Assembly (NCBI GenBank): GCA_947379685.1
Contig: CANCOG010000094.1
Location: forward strand, 1 to 12,120
Direction: 5' to 3'
DNA: 12,120 bases
DNA from: Flavipsychrobacter stenotrophus
GTDB lineage: Bacteria; Bacteroidota; Bacteroidia; Chitinophagales; Chitinophagaceae
In this document: positions 1-7,669 of the stretch, piece by piece
How the letters are laid out: every line of letters starts with the position of its first letter
Numbering within the stretch: the first letter of the stretch is position 1
The notes under the pieces: generated by a model
The model's database searches: none
What the model saw: only the letters and a program-made list of their open reading frames with translations
Told to the model about the DNA's origin: nothing
Made by a program: the position numbers and the translations under genes

Positions 1-1932
1 GGTCTCAGTACAGTAGAGCGCAACCTCCTTGATAACGGTTTCTGGGCACACAATATGCAGGAAGAGTTGCCTGCTCCTGGTGTTACTGCATTATTCCTTC
101 AGCGCATGGAAGATGTAACAACCGAAGTTAAGGCGGCTGTTGGCAATACAAATGGTGAAGAATACACGAAAAAATTTGATGCCATTAAAAAGATAATTGA
201 GGAACGCGAAGGGCAAGGTGGCAAACTGGTCGCTAACGTGAAAGAGTATTTTAATGGTAATCAATACTTTCTGCTGATCTACAAAAAGTATACTGACGTA
301 AGGCTTGTAGGAACTCCTCCGAAGAGCCTGGGCAAGTTCGGTGGCGATACCGACAACTGGATGTGGCCGCGTCATACTTCCGATTTTTCTATGTTCCGTG
401 TTTATGCAGGAGCCGATAACGAACCACACCAATACACCGCTGATAACAAACCTTACCACCCGGGAAAGTTCCTGCCGGTTTCTTTGAAAGGACAGCAGGA
501 AGGCGACTATGCAATGGTATTTGGTTACCCTGGTCGTACCAACAGATACGAAGTATCTTATGGTGTTGACCTTGCTATTCATACAGTTAACCCTTCTATT
601 GTTGCTATCCGTGATCTGCGTCTTTCTATTATGAAGCGCCACATGGACATGAACAAGTCAACTTACCTGCAAATCACCAGCCTTTACTCAAGAATTGCCA
701 ACTATTGGAAATACTTCATTGGTCAGACGGAGCAACTCAACCGCCTGAAAGTAGTGGACAAGAAAAAGAAGAATGAAGATAAGTTCATTGAGTGGGCACG
801 TAATACACCGGGTATGGATCCGGGGCTTATGGATAAATTCCGCCAGGCATTTGAAGATGTAAAACCTTATGCAAAACATTCTACTTATTATGGCGAGTGC
901 TTCAGGTCTAGTTCAGTTTCCAAAATTGCCGGTGGTTTAAAACCATTGTATGACTACTATTTAAGGGAGCCGAAGCCAGTTGAAGATAGCGTGAAGAAAT
1001 ATGTGACCCAAGCCCAGACTACCCGTCGTGCGCTTGCGAAAGAGTTCGAAATGGGCACTGAGAAGGAACTGTTCACTGAAATGACTAAGATGTATTATGA
1101 CAGTGTTAATAAGAGTCAGTTGCCAGATATCTATGAGAAAGTGATCTTCAATAAGGCCTGCTGCGGTAAGAAGACTTGCGCAAAGCCAAAGCACAAGGGC
1201 GACCTGGTTTGCTACATGGGAACTACTTATAGCCAGTACACCGACTACGTTTTTGCACACACAATGGTAACCGACAGCAATGCATTCAATGCTTTCTGCG
1301 AAAAGCCATCGCTTGAAAAATTGAAGAATGATGCTGCAGTTCAATATGCGATCAGCTTTGTAAGTAACTATACTAAGAACTACCAGCCAAAAATGGAAGC
1401 TTTCAACTATAAGAAAGCAGAATTGGCCAAGGAATATGTACGCGAAATGATGGTTTGGAAGGCAGATAAAATGTTCTACCCGGATGCAAACTCTACTATG
1501 CGTATGACTTATGGCCAGGTAAAAAGCTATGACCCGCAGGATGCCGTACATTTCAACTTCTTTACTACACTCGATGGTTTGATGGCTAAGTACAAGCCGG
1601 GTAACGAAGAATTCGATGTACCTACGGACCTGGTTAATCTGTACAATGCAGGCGATTACGGTCAGTATGCTGATAAGGATGGCAAGTTGCACACCTGCTT
1701 CCTGACCACTAATGACATCACTGGTGGCAACTCGGGCAGTCCTTGCATAAATGGAAATGGTGAATTAATTGGTGCTGCATTCGATGGTAACTGGGAGGCC
1801 ATGAGCGGCGATATCGCATTTGACAAAAAATACAAAAGGACAATTGTATGCGATATCCGTTTTATCCTCTTCCTTGTTGATAAGATGGGCCATGCCGATA
1901 ACCTGATCAAGGAAATGGACATCAGGAAGTAA
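1..1932 (+). CDS. S46 family dipeptidyl-peptidase, DPP7 type (5' end outside window)
   Basis: Serine exopeptidase that removes dipeptides from the N-terminus of peptides, normally in the periplasm. The frame is open from base 1, and the first 18 codons already read like the family (GFWAHN followed by EELPAPG), so the Met at 55 is internal. The missing part should hold the signal peptide and the catalytic His of the HHCG motif. Visible family signatures are NWMWPR (355-372), whose Asn, Trp and Arg match the residues that hold the substrate N-terminus in characterised S46 enzymes, the catalytic Asp in HTSDF (382-384), and the nucleophile Ser in GGNSGSP (1732-1734). The residue 18 positions after this Ser is Gly (1786-1788). 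DPP7 has Gly here, whereas the acidic-specific DPP11 has Arg, so hydrophobic P1 preference is inferred. Visible length is 643 residues against about 710-720 for the family. A Cys-rich stretch at 1159-1212 is unusual. No T9SS tail is present. Confidence 0.95.
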   Translation, partial: GLSTVERNLLDNGFWAHNMQEELPAPGVTALFLQRMEDVTTEVKAAVGNTNGEEYTKKFDAIKKIIEEREGQGGKLVANVKEYFNGNQYFLLIYKKYTDVRLVGTPPKSLGKFGGDTDNWMWPRHTSDFSMFRVYAGADNEPHQYTADNKPYHPGKFLPVSLKGQQEGDYAMVFGYPGRTNRYEVSYGVDLAIHTVNPSIVAIRDLRLSIMKRHMDMNKSTYLQITSLYSRIANYWKYFIGQTEQLNRLKVVDKKKKNEDKFIEWARNTPGMDPGLMDKFRQAFEDVKPYAKHSTYYGECFRSSSVSKIAGGLKPLYDYYLREPKPVEDSVKKYVTQAQTTRRALAKEFEMGTEKELFTEMTKMYYDSVNKSQLPDIYEKVIFNKACCGKKTCAKPKHKGDLVCYMGTTYSQYTDYVFAHTMVTDSNAFNAFCEKPSLEKLKNDAAVQYAISFVSNYTKNYQPKMEAFNYKKAELAKEYVREMMVWKADKMFYPDANSTMRMTYGQVKSYDPQDAVHFNFFTTLDGLMAKYKPGNEEFDVPTDLVNLYNAGDYGQYADKDGKLHTCFLTTNDITGGNSGSPCINGNGELIGAAFDGNWEAMSGDIAFDKKYKRTIVCDIRFILFLVDKMGHADNLIKEMDIRK

Positions 1933-1952
1933 GTTTTTTTACATGATATTTT

Positions 1953-1987
1953 AAAAGAGGAGCTCCAGTTGGGGCTCTTTTTTTTTG
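1953..1987 (+). terminator. Rho-independent terminator of the S46 peptidase gene
   Basis: The arms GAGCTCC (1960-1966) and GGGGCTC (1971-1977) pair over seven positions, with one G-T wobble, around an AGTT loop. An A-rich run before the stem and nine T residues after it extend the pairing and give the U-tract. It starts 20 bases after the stop codon. It separates the peptidase gene from the next transcription unit. Confidence 0.88.
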
Positions 1988-2081
1988 CCTGAAGGCAATG
2001 AAAATGAAGGGATGGTCTATAGCAATTTCTCAACGTAATGTAAAAATGCCCAAACCAATACGAAAAAATTTTTAAATTGTC

Positions 2082-2113
2082 AAGGGTATTAATACCCTTA
2101 AGAATAGGGTGTT
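2082..2113. promoter_or_regulatory. Perfect palindrome plus third related arm, possible operator or switch
   Basis: AAGGGTATTAATACCCTT (2082-2099) is an 18-bp perfect palindrome with no spacer. A further half-site, AGGGTGTT (2106-2113), repeats AGGGTATT (2083-2090) 23 bp later, about two helical turns away. The central arm AATACCCT can therefore pair with either flanking arm if transcribed. The element ends 7 bp upstream of the predicted -33 box. A dimeric regulator site is the simplest reading. The regulator is unknown, and an RNA role would need a promoter further upstream, which I do not see. Confidence 0.45.
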
Positions 2114-2120
2114 TTTCCCG

Positions 2121-2151
2121 TTGTGTAGTGTTATATCATGCTTTAGGTTTG
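2121..2151 (+). promoter_or_regulatory. Bacteroidota-type sigma-ABfr promoter for the surface-protein operon
   Basis: TTG at 2121-2123 and TAGGTTTG at 2144-2151 are separated by 20 bp. They match the Bacteroidota vegetative consensus of a TTTG-like -33 box, a 19-21 bp spacer and TAnnTTTG at -7. Transcription would begin near 2158 and give a leader of about 33 nt. That leader is almost pure A/T (2158-2188) and has no Shine-Dalgarno sequence, which is usual for highly expressed genes of this phylum. No competing promoter was seen before the paralogs downstream. Confidence 0.7.
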
Positions 2152-2190
2152 CATCTAAATAAAAAAATTAAAAATTAAAATAAAAAAAGC

Positions 2191-5100
2191 ATGACCAAAC
2201 ACTTTATTTTAGTCTTTTTGTGTTGCCTGACTTTCGGAGCTTGGGGGCAATGTACAATTTCCGGAGCCACCTCAGTTTGTGTAGGCAGTTCAATTACGCT
2301 AACGGCCGCTGGCTGTGGCTCAGGTACTGCGACCTGGAGTAGTTTGAACAATTCAATTGCGACGGTTTCCGGAGGGACAGTATGGGGAGTTTCGGGAGGT
2401 GTTGTAAACATTCAATACTCAGTATCGGGCGGTGGTACAACCCTATATTCCATTACAGTCGTACCCACACCAACAGGAGGCACAATTAGCGGCTCTGCCA
2501 ATATCTGCACATCAGGCACTACAACGTTGCATTCATCTGGCACAACCGGCGGCACATGGAGCAGCGGCTCGACCGGAATTGCAACTATAGGTACATCTAC
2601 CGGGATAGTAACACCCGTTTCCGCAGGAAGCGTAGTTATGACATATTCAGTTGGCCCGGTATGTGGCACGACTGCAACTTCAACATTTTCACTCAATGTG
2701 ATTGCACCGGGCGCCTCAGCCATATCGGGTACAGCAAATTTTTGCTCCATAGGTACCACTTCAACATATACTGATGCTACCACTGGTGGGGCATGGACAA
2801 GCCTTTACCCTGCAATTATTTCAATTGTAAGTACGTCAGGCGTTGCCACTTCTCATGCTGGTGGAACCTCAACCATTACATACACAGTAACAAATGCCTG
2901 CGGCACAGCAACTGCGACCAAAAATGTAACCGTATATCCTCCCTCCGGAGCTGCAATTGCCGGGCCATCTAATGTATGCACTGGTGCGACAGTAGCATAT
3001 ACAAATCCAATCTCAGGTGGCACATGGAGCAGTAGTCTACCATCTGTGGCAACAATAGATGCGGGAGGAAATCTTCTCGGGGTGAGCGCAGGAACAGCGA
3101 CTATCTCTTATGCATATTACGATCCCTGTATATTTGCAACAAAATATTCCACTCTTTCGGTTACTGTTGGAGGACCGGGAAGCATTTCAGGGCCACTATC
3201 GGTCTGTACCGGACATACGATCAATTTAACTGAAACATACGGCGGCGGAACCTGGGCTGTATTATCAGGTGGCGGCATTAGTCTCAGCTCTGTTGCCCCC
3301 TATACAACATGTACGGTTACTGCCACATCTGCAGCGGCACCAACTATAAAATACACATGCAGTGGCGCATCATTTGCTACCTATGGAATAACGGTAAATT
3401 CTTCAACTACACCTCCAACTTTGACAGGCTCAGGTACTACCGTTTGCCCAGGAGGTAATATTCTTTTAACGGGAAACCCGGGAGGAGGCACATTCACTTC
3501 AACTGCAACGGGTATTGCTACAGTGGGTACAAGTGCCGGCTACACCTCAGGAACAGATTCTGCCTCGGCGTACAGCGCGCTGGGAATCGCAACTACGCCT
3601 ACAACTGCCACATCAGGTGCACTCTTTTCGGTTAAATATACCTACGGCGCAACTTGCCCCTCAACAACTACACTCGGTGGGCTGACTGCCTATGCACTGG
3701 TGAGCGCAGGAATAATCTCTGGAAAAACGACTGTATGCAGAGGAGCCAATGACACCCTTACAGCTGTAGGCGCTACTTCGGGCGGTACATGGACGAGCAG
3801 CAACCCAAGTGTGGGTACTGTCAGTAGTTCAGGCATAGTAACCGGTGGCAGCGGAGTAACTACACCTACGTCAGTAACCATAACATATACCACCGTCACT
3901 GGTTTTTGTAATACTGCATCGGCTACATTTACATTAACAGTAGTACCACCGACAACTGCAATTACCGGACCTTCTTCCGTTTGTGGAGGATCATCAATTA
4001 CGCTCGTTGATGCTTCGACAGGCGGCACATGGATAACCGGAGATGCAACGATTGCCACAATTAGCACAACAGGTATTGTCACCGGAGCTGCAGTCACCAC
4101 AGCAACAAGTGTAACTATTTATTACACCGATTCGAATGCCTGCGGTTTCGGACTGGTATCGACTTTGGTAACCGTGAATCCTACGCCAACAATTGCGGGC
4201 GCATCTCAGGTTTGTCTCGGTAGCTCTTCCACTGCACTTACCGGCTCAATTCTGGGTGGTACATGGAGTAGCAGTGCGCCGGCAATCGCGACCATAAGTT
4301 CATCGGGAGTTGTCACAGGTATGGCAGCGGGAACTGCAACAATTACGTATACACTTTCAACCGGCTGTTACGCAACCAAGCCATTTACGGTTAATGCGCT
4401 TCCGGTAATCACAACCAGCCCGTTTCCGGTTGTTGCATGCGGGAACTCCATTACTTTATCTGCTGTAGGTGCAATTACGTTCACATGGTTTGGTTCCTCG
4501 CTACCTTCTATAGGTAGCCCCGGGGCAGGTGTGAGCCTAACTATTGCATCAATAACATTCTCCACCAGCTCTACCGCCATTTACACGGTAACCGGGGTTG
4601 ATGCTAATTTTTGCGTGGGTACGGGTTATGACACGGTAGTAAAACCTGTGTGTGACGATTACTTCTGTGGTGATATGAGTTACGGCAGTGGCCCAATCTA
4701 TGGAATTTCCGGTACACGCGGAGTGGCAGGAACCACAACTACCTTTCCAGCTAACAAGTACTATATATACGACAACACGGTGTTTGACGGAGCAGTTAAC
4801 TTTTCTGCGGGAAGCGTGGTTGCCATTGCGCCAGGCAAGATAATTACGGTTGCAAATACGGCCGCGCTGAACATTAACAACAGCCATTTATTCTGTTGTA
4901 GCCGGACCAATTTATGGCAAGGCATAGTGTTGAGTAGTGCAAGTTCTTCAACTGGTACAATCAACGTAAATAACAACTCACTTATTGAAGATGCGGTTAC
5001 CGCCATAAGTGTAAATGGCGGATATATACCGTCGTCGGGAAATATAATAACTGCCGATGGCGCGATTTTCAACCGAAATAGAATTGCAATTGATATTGAA

Positions 5101-7659
5101 AATTTCCCAACCTCAACAACTGGAATGCTCTTTCCTTCTACCTATCCGTTCCTGATTCGCAATACGGTTTTTACCAGCAGAAACCTGAGTGTTCTCAACA
5201 CAGGAACAGCGATTCACTATCCACTGGCATGGCCGTATGTAACCGGAACAACTACTGCCTTGAAAGCCTCCTGGGCCAGTTCTAACCCAATGGTGCCCCA
5301 TTACAACATTTTGAGCCCGACTGGCGCAGGCACTATAGGTGGTGGTTATGGAGGTCAGTATTATGCTGCGTTATGCAAGGACGGTTCACGGGCAAACATA
5401 GGCGTGCAGCTGTTGAACACAGGTGCGAACACTAATTATCTCGGCAATTCACCACAATCGTTTGGAGGTGTTGTCATTGGGGATATCAGTTCGTACACAG
5501 GCACTAACCAAAATTTAAATGTTTTTGATACGTTAATGGAGGGTATTTATGCAAAATATAGTAACTTTAGCGCCTCCAACAATTTATTTGTGTACATGTA
5601 TCAGTTAGCAACCCCTCCAACATATCCCTTACTCGCAGGCGATGGCATAGGCGCAGTGGCTACGCCAACGACTGCAAGTTCCACCACTGCATATCCAAAA
5701 TATTCGATGGAAGTAAGCGGTGCGTTGGCTCCAAGTGCGGTCACTAACAACCGTTTCTATGACTGTCGCAGGGGCGTGAACAGCTACGGATATTATTATG
5801 TCACCGGCAAAAATTCAGAAATATACAGCACTCACTCAACCACATACCCTACGGGACAATATGGTTACTACATTTCTACACCTCTGTACTATCAGGTGAA
5901 TATTCGTGGCAACACGCTCACGAATCTTGTTACAGGTATTTCTATGAACTCAGCTGCTTTAACCAGTGGGTCATTGTATCAGTTTGCCGGAAATCTGAAT
6001 ATCAGTAATAATACCATTCAAAGCAGGTATGGCGGTTTACCACCCATTGCCGGGCAATATACCACTACGGGCATAACTGCGACCAACCTGTATTCAGGCT
6101 CATTGTTTGCGACAACCGGAATTGCGCATATTGATACCAATACCATGTACTACGTATACAATGGCATTAATGTAAATGGATACGCCAGCCAGCCTATTAC
6201 TTCCGATACCAATTTCATTATCATGAATCACCCGGCGACCATGGCCGGCTCGCAGTATGGTATCACCCACGCCAATTGCAAGAACAATGCTATCAGGAAT
6301 AATCAGATAATTGGTCCTGGAGCAACTTCTCCTGCAGTTACGAGTACTTACTCCTCTCCGGTTATGGTGGGCATTTTTGGCAGCAGCAACGTAAGCTCGG
6401 CCGTGACCTGCAATTTTACGGACAGCCTGAACACTGGATTCCAGTTTTTTGGAGCGGGTAATCTTACAGCATGGAGAAACAACGTAATGAAGGACCATTC
6501 CTATGGCATGGTGTTGCAGAATAGTTTTGGGGCACAGGGTAGTGCAGCCGCTGCCTCCTATAATGAGTGGCGTGGTGGACTCTCGGCATGGACTGGAGCC
6601 CGCTACAATATATTTACGCTTAATGGAACTGCGCCATCAGATATGATCTACGTGGTGAATAATGTGACACCGTATGTGTATGACCCAATGTTCAACAAAG
6701 ATATAACTGGATTTTCTTACAATGCATACGGTTTTGCCACGACTGGTACTGGCAATGGACTGACCGTGAATACTGGAACACCGACGCCACCATCATGTGT
6801 TGCGCTCCATGCCAGTCCAACGTATTATGCAATGCTGCCTCTCGTAATGCCTGGACTAACTGTTGATCAGCCGGGTAAGGCGCTGAACTTCATCGCACAA
6901 AATAGCCTCTTTCGGTTAATGCAGTTGGACAGTAGCTATGCGGATAGTTCCGGCGCACTGGAGCAATTTCAGTCACTAGCTGCCGGCAGCCGTTATGCAT
7001 GGCTCAGCAATATCGAAAATGCAATAACCAGCGGAGATGACTCAACGGCCCGTTCGCTGCTCAGCATTGGCATTGATACCTATGTTGATACTGCGAGAGA
7101 CACCACAACCGGTGTGGTAGTAACCGATGACACAGTAGCAGATTACATCGTGAGCAATTATATTTCACTCTATAATGAATACTTGCTGTACCGCGATAGT
7201 GCAATGACGGGAGCTGATACCGCTATTGTTGTTGCCTTAGCGAATCTTTGCCCTTACACCCATGGTCAGGTAGTCTACCAGGCTCGTGCCTTGTATAAGA
7301 TATTGTTTGAGGATGATACGACCGTGTTCAACGACCTCTGTGGGTTCGATACCACCGCGGGAGCCGACTCCTCGGGTGCGAGAAAAGCAATTACATCTAA
7401 CTCAAAAATCAATCAGCAATACAAGCTATTCCCGAACCCCAACTCAGGTAATTTCATCTTAGAACAGTCTGTTTCTGACGACAATCCGGTTCTTATAGAA
7501 GTCAGGGACGTATTAGGTAAAATTGTCTACAAACAAAAAAATACATTTAAAAGTTGTAAATTACAAATTATTTTAGGTAACATTGTGCCGGGTTTGTATG
7601 TAATACAAATATCGGATGGCAAGGGATTAATAAACAATTTAAAAATGTCCATCCAATAA
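2191..7659 (+). CDS. Giant secreted protein: Ig-like repeats, beta-helix and T9SS sorting domain
   Basis: Predicted surface or secreted protein of 1822 residues; the function is not recognised. Residues 1-20 form a signal peptide (hydrophobic core, then AWGQ). Residues 21-826 hold about ten Ig-like repeats of the BIG2 kind, with a shared pattern VCxG, GGTWSSS, IATIS, GxVTG, AGTATITY. Nearly every repeat has a second Cys near its end, so one disulphide per domain is likely. Residues about 837-1450 are rich in short Asn-containing turns (NNNSLIEDA, NNRFYDC, ISNNTIQS, RNNQIIG), as in right-handed parallel beta-helices. Residues about 1565-1730 look helical. From Tyr1744 the tail has KLFPNPNSG, VRDVLGKIVY and GLYVIQISDG, a type A T9SS sorting domain that is cleaved during export and attachment. 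The start follows the A-rich leader. A roughly 10-nt spacer leads to the paralog array. The last ~170 bp are more A/T-rich than the body. An adhesin or matrix role is inferred only. Confidence 0.9.
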   Translation: MTKHFILVFLCCLTFGAWGQCTISGATSVCVGSSITLTAAGCGSGTATWSSLNNSIATVSGGTVWGVSGGVVNIQYSVSGGGTTLYSITVVPTPTGGTISGSANICTSGTTTLHSSGTTGGTWSSGSTGIATIGTSTGIVTPVSAGSVVMTYSVGPVCGTTATSTFSLNVIAPGASAISGTANFCSIGTTSTYTDATTGGAWTSLYPAIISIVSTSGVATSHAGGTSTITYTVTNACGTATATKNVTVYPPSGAAIAGPSNVCTGATVAYTNPISGGTWSSSLPSVATIDAGGNLLGVSAGTATISYAYYDPCIFATKYSTLSVTVGGPGSISGPLSVCTGHTINLTETYGGGTWAVLSGGGISLSSVAPYTTCTVTATSAAAPTIKYTCSGASFATYGITVNSSTTPPTLTGSGTTVCPGGNILLTGNPGGGTFTSTATGIATVGTSAGYTSGTDSASAYSALGIATTPTTATSGALFSVKYTYGATCPSTTTLGGLTAYALVSAGIISGKTTVCRGANDTLTAVGATSGGTWTSSNPSVGTVSSSGIVTGGSGVTTPTSVTITYTTVTGFCNTASATFTLTVVPPTTAITGPSSVCGGSSITLVDASTGGTWITGDATIATISTTGIVTGAAVTTATSVTIYYTDSNACGFGLVSTLVTVNPTPTIAGASQVCLGSSSTALTGSILGGTWSSSAPAIATISSSGVVTGMAAGTATITYTLSTGCYATKPFTVNALPVITTSPFPVVACGNSITLSAVGAITFTWFGSSLPSIGSPGAGVSLTIASITFSTSSTAIYTVTGVDANFCVGTGYDTVVKPVCDDYFCGDMSYGSGPIYGISGTRGVAGTTTTFPANKYYIYDNTVFDGAVNFSAGSVVAIAPGKIITVANTAALNINNSHLFCCSRTNLWQGIVLSSASSSTGTINVNNNSLIEDAVTAISVNGGYIPSSGNIITADGAIFNRNRIAIDIENFPTSTTGMLFPSTYPFLIRNTVFTSRNLSVLNTGTAIHYPLAWPYVTGTTTALKASWASSNPMVPHYNILSPTGAGTIGGGYGGQYYAALCKDGSRANIGVQLLNTGANTNYLGNSPQSFGGVVIGDISSYTGTNQNLNVFDTLMEGIYAKYSNFSASNNLFVYMYQLATPPTYPLLAGDGIGAVATPTTASSTTAYPKYSMEVSGALAPSAVTNNRFYDCRRGVNSYGYYYVTGKNSEIYSTHSTTYPTGQYGYYISTPLYYQVNIRGNTLTNLVTGISMNSAALTSGSLYQFAGNLNISNNTIQSRYGGLPPIAGQYTTTGITATNLYSGSLFATTGIAHIDTNTMYYVYNGINVNGYASQPITSDTNFIIMNHPATMAGSQYGITHANCKNNAIRNNQIIGPGATSPAVTSTYSSPVMVGIFGSSNVSSAVTCNFTDSLNTGFQFFGAGNLTAWRNNVMKDHSYGMVLQNSFGAQGSAAAASYNEWRGGLSAWTGARYNIFTLNGTAPSDMIYVVNNVTPYVYDPMFNKDITGFSYNAYGFATTGTGNGLTVNTGTPTPPSCVALHASPTYYAMLPLVMPGLTVDQPGKALNFIAQNSLFRLMQLDSSYADSSGALEQFQSLAAGSRYAWLSNIENAITSGDDSTARSLLSIGIDTYVDTARDTTTGVVVTDDTVADYIVSNYISLYNEYLLYRDSAMTGADTAIVVALANLCPYTHGQVVYQARALYKILFEDDTTVFNDLCGFDTTAGADSSGARKAITSNSKINQQYKLFPNPNSGNFILEQSVSDDNPVLIEVRDVLGKIVYKQKNTFKSCKLQIILGNIVPGLYVIQISDGKGLINNLKMSIQ
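2251..4668 (+). repeat. Ten Ig-like domain repeats, about 75-82 codons each
   Basis: The first conserved Cys of successive repeats falls at residues 30, 106, 185, 263, 339, 419, 516, 598, 675 and 750 of the giant protein. Spacing is 75-82 residues except for the sixth repeat, which is 97 long because of an insert after its core. At DNA level the GGTWSS segment recurs as variants of GGYGGYACATGGA (for example near 2549, 3016, 3781, 4021 and 4257), so recombination between repeats is possible. The tenth repeat lacks GGTW, has FTWFG instead, and forms the boundary to the beta-helix region. Confidence 0.85.
4700..6540 (+). other. Parallel beta-helix region of the giant protein
   Basis: Within the giant gene, this stretch encodes irregular repeats of about 20-30 residues with NN or GN turns and short hydrophobic strands. 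Examples are INVNNNSL, ADGAIFNRN, NIRGNTLTN, LNISNNTIQ and NNAIRNNQI. The motif RTNLWQGIVL near its start resembles the first coils of beta-helix surface proteins in this phylum. Catalytic residues of polysaccharide lyases cannot be assigned by eye, so an enzyme activity is neither supported nor excluded. Confidence 0.6.
7423..7659 (+). other. T9SS type A C-terminal sorting domain of the giant protein
   Basis: The final ~80 residues contain the first-strand motif LFPNPNSG, the middle motif VRDVLGKIVY and the end GLYVIQIS followed by NNLKMSIQ. This is the order of the type A sorting domain recognised by the type IX translocon. Its last ~37 bases are homologous to the non-coding gaps between the downstream paralogs. 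Confidence 0.88.
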
Positions 7660-7669
7660 ACCTACGCAT
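7623..7669 (+). repeat. Junction repeat, copy 0 (3' end of giant gene and 10-nt spacer)
   Basis: This stretch runs from GGGATTAATAAAC through CAATTTAAAAA and CCATCCAATAA to the start codon at 7670. Here the first 37 bases are coding (GLINNLKMSIQ and stop). It is nearly identical to the gap after paralog 1, apart from a 1-nt length difference in the middle. Confidence 0.85.

Noticed and set aside
55..57. ATG at 55 as the start of the peptidase gene
   Set aside because: The frame is open to base 1 and the preceding codons encode conserved family sequence (NLLDNGFWAHN), so this is an internal Met of a gene cut by the window.
961..1692. Long open frame on the minus strand (243 codons) inside the peptidase gene
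   Set aside because: It lies opposite a clear S46 coding frame with catalytic motifs. Its translation shows no recognisable domain, and no minus-strand promoter was seen.
2412..4100. Minus-strand open frames rich in Val and Pro opposite the Ig-like repeats
   Set aside because: They are mirror products of the repeated GGTW and TATIT codons. They recur only because the sense repeats recur and have no features of their own.
2251..4668. Regular recurrence of GGYGGYACATGGA as a CRISPR-like array
   Set aside because: The motif is coding (GGTW of Ig-like repeats), the spacing is about 230-290 bp, and one reading frame runs through all copies.
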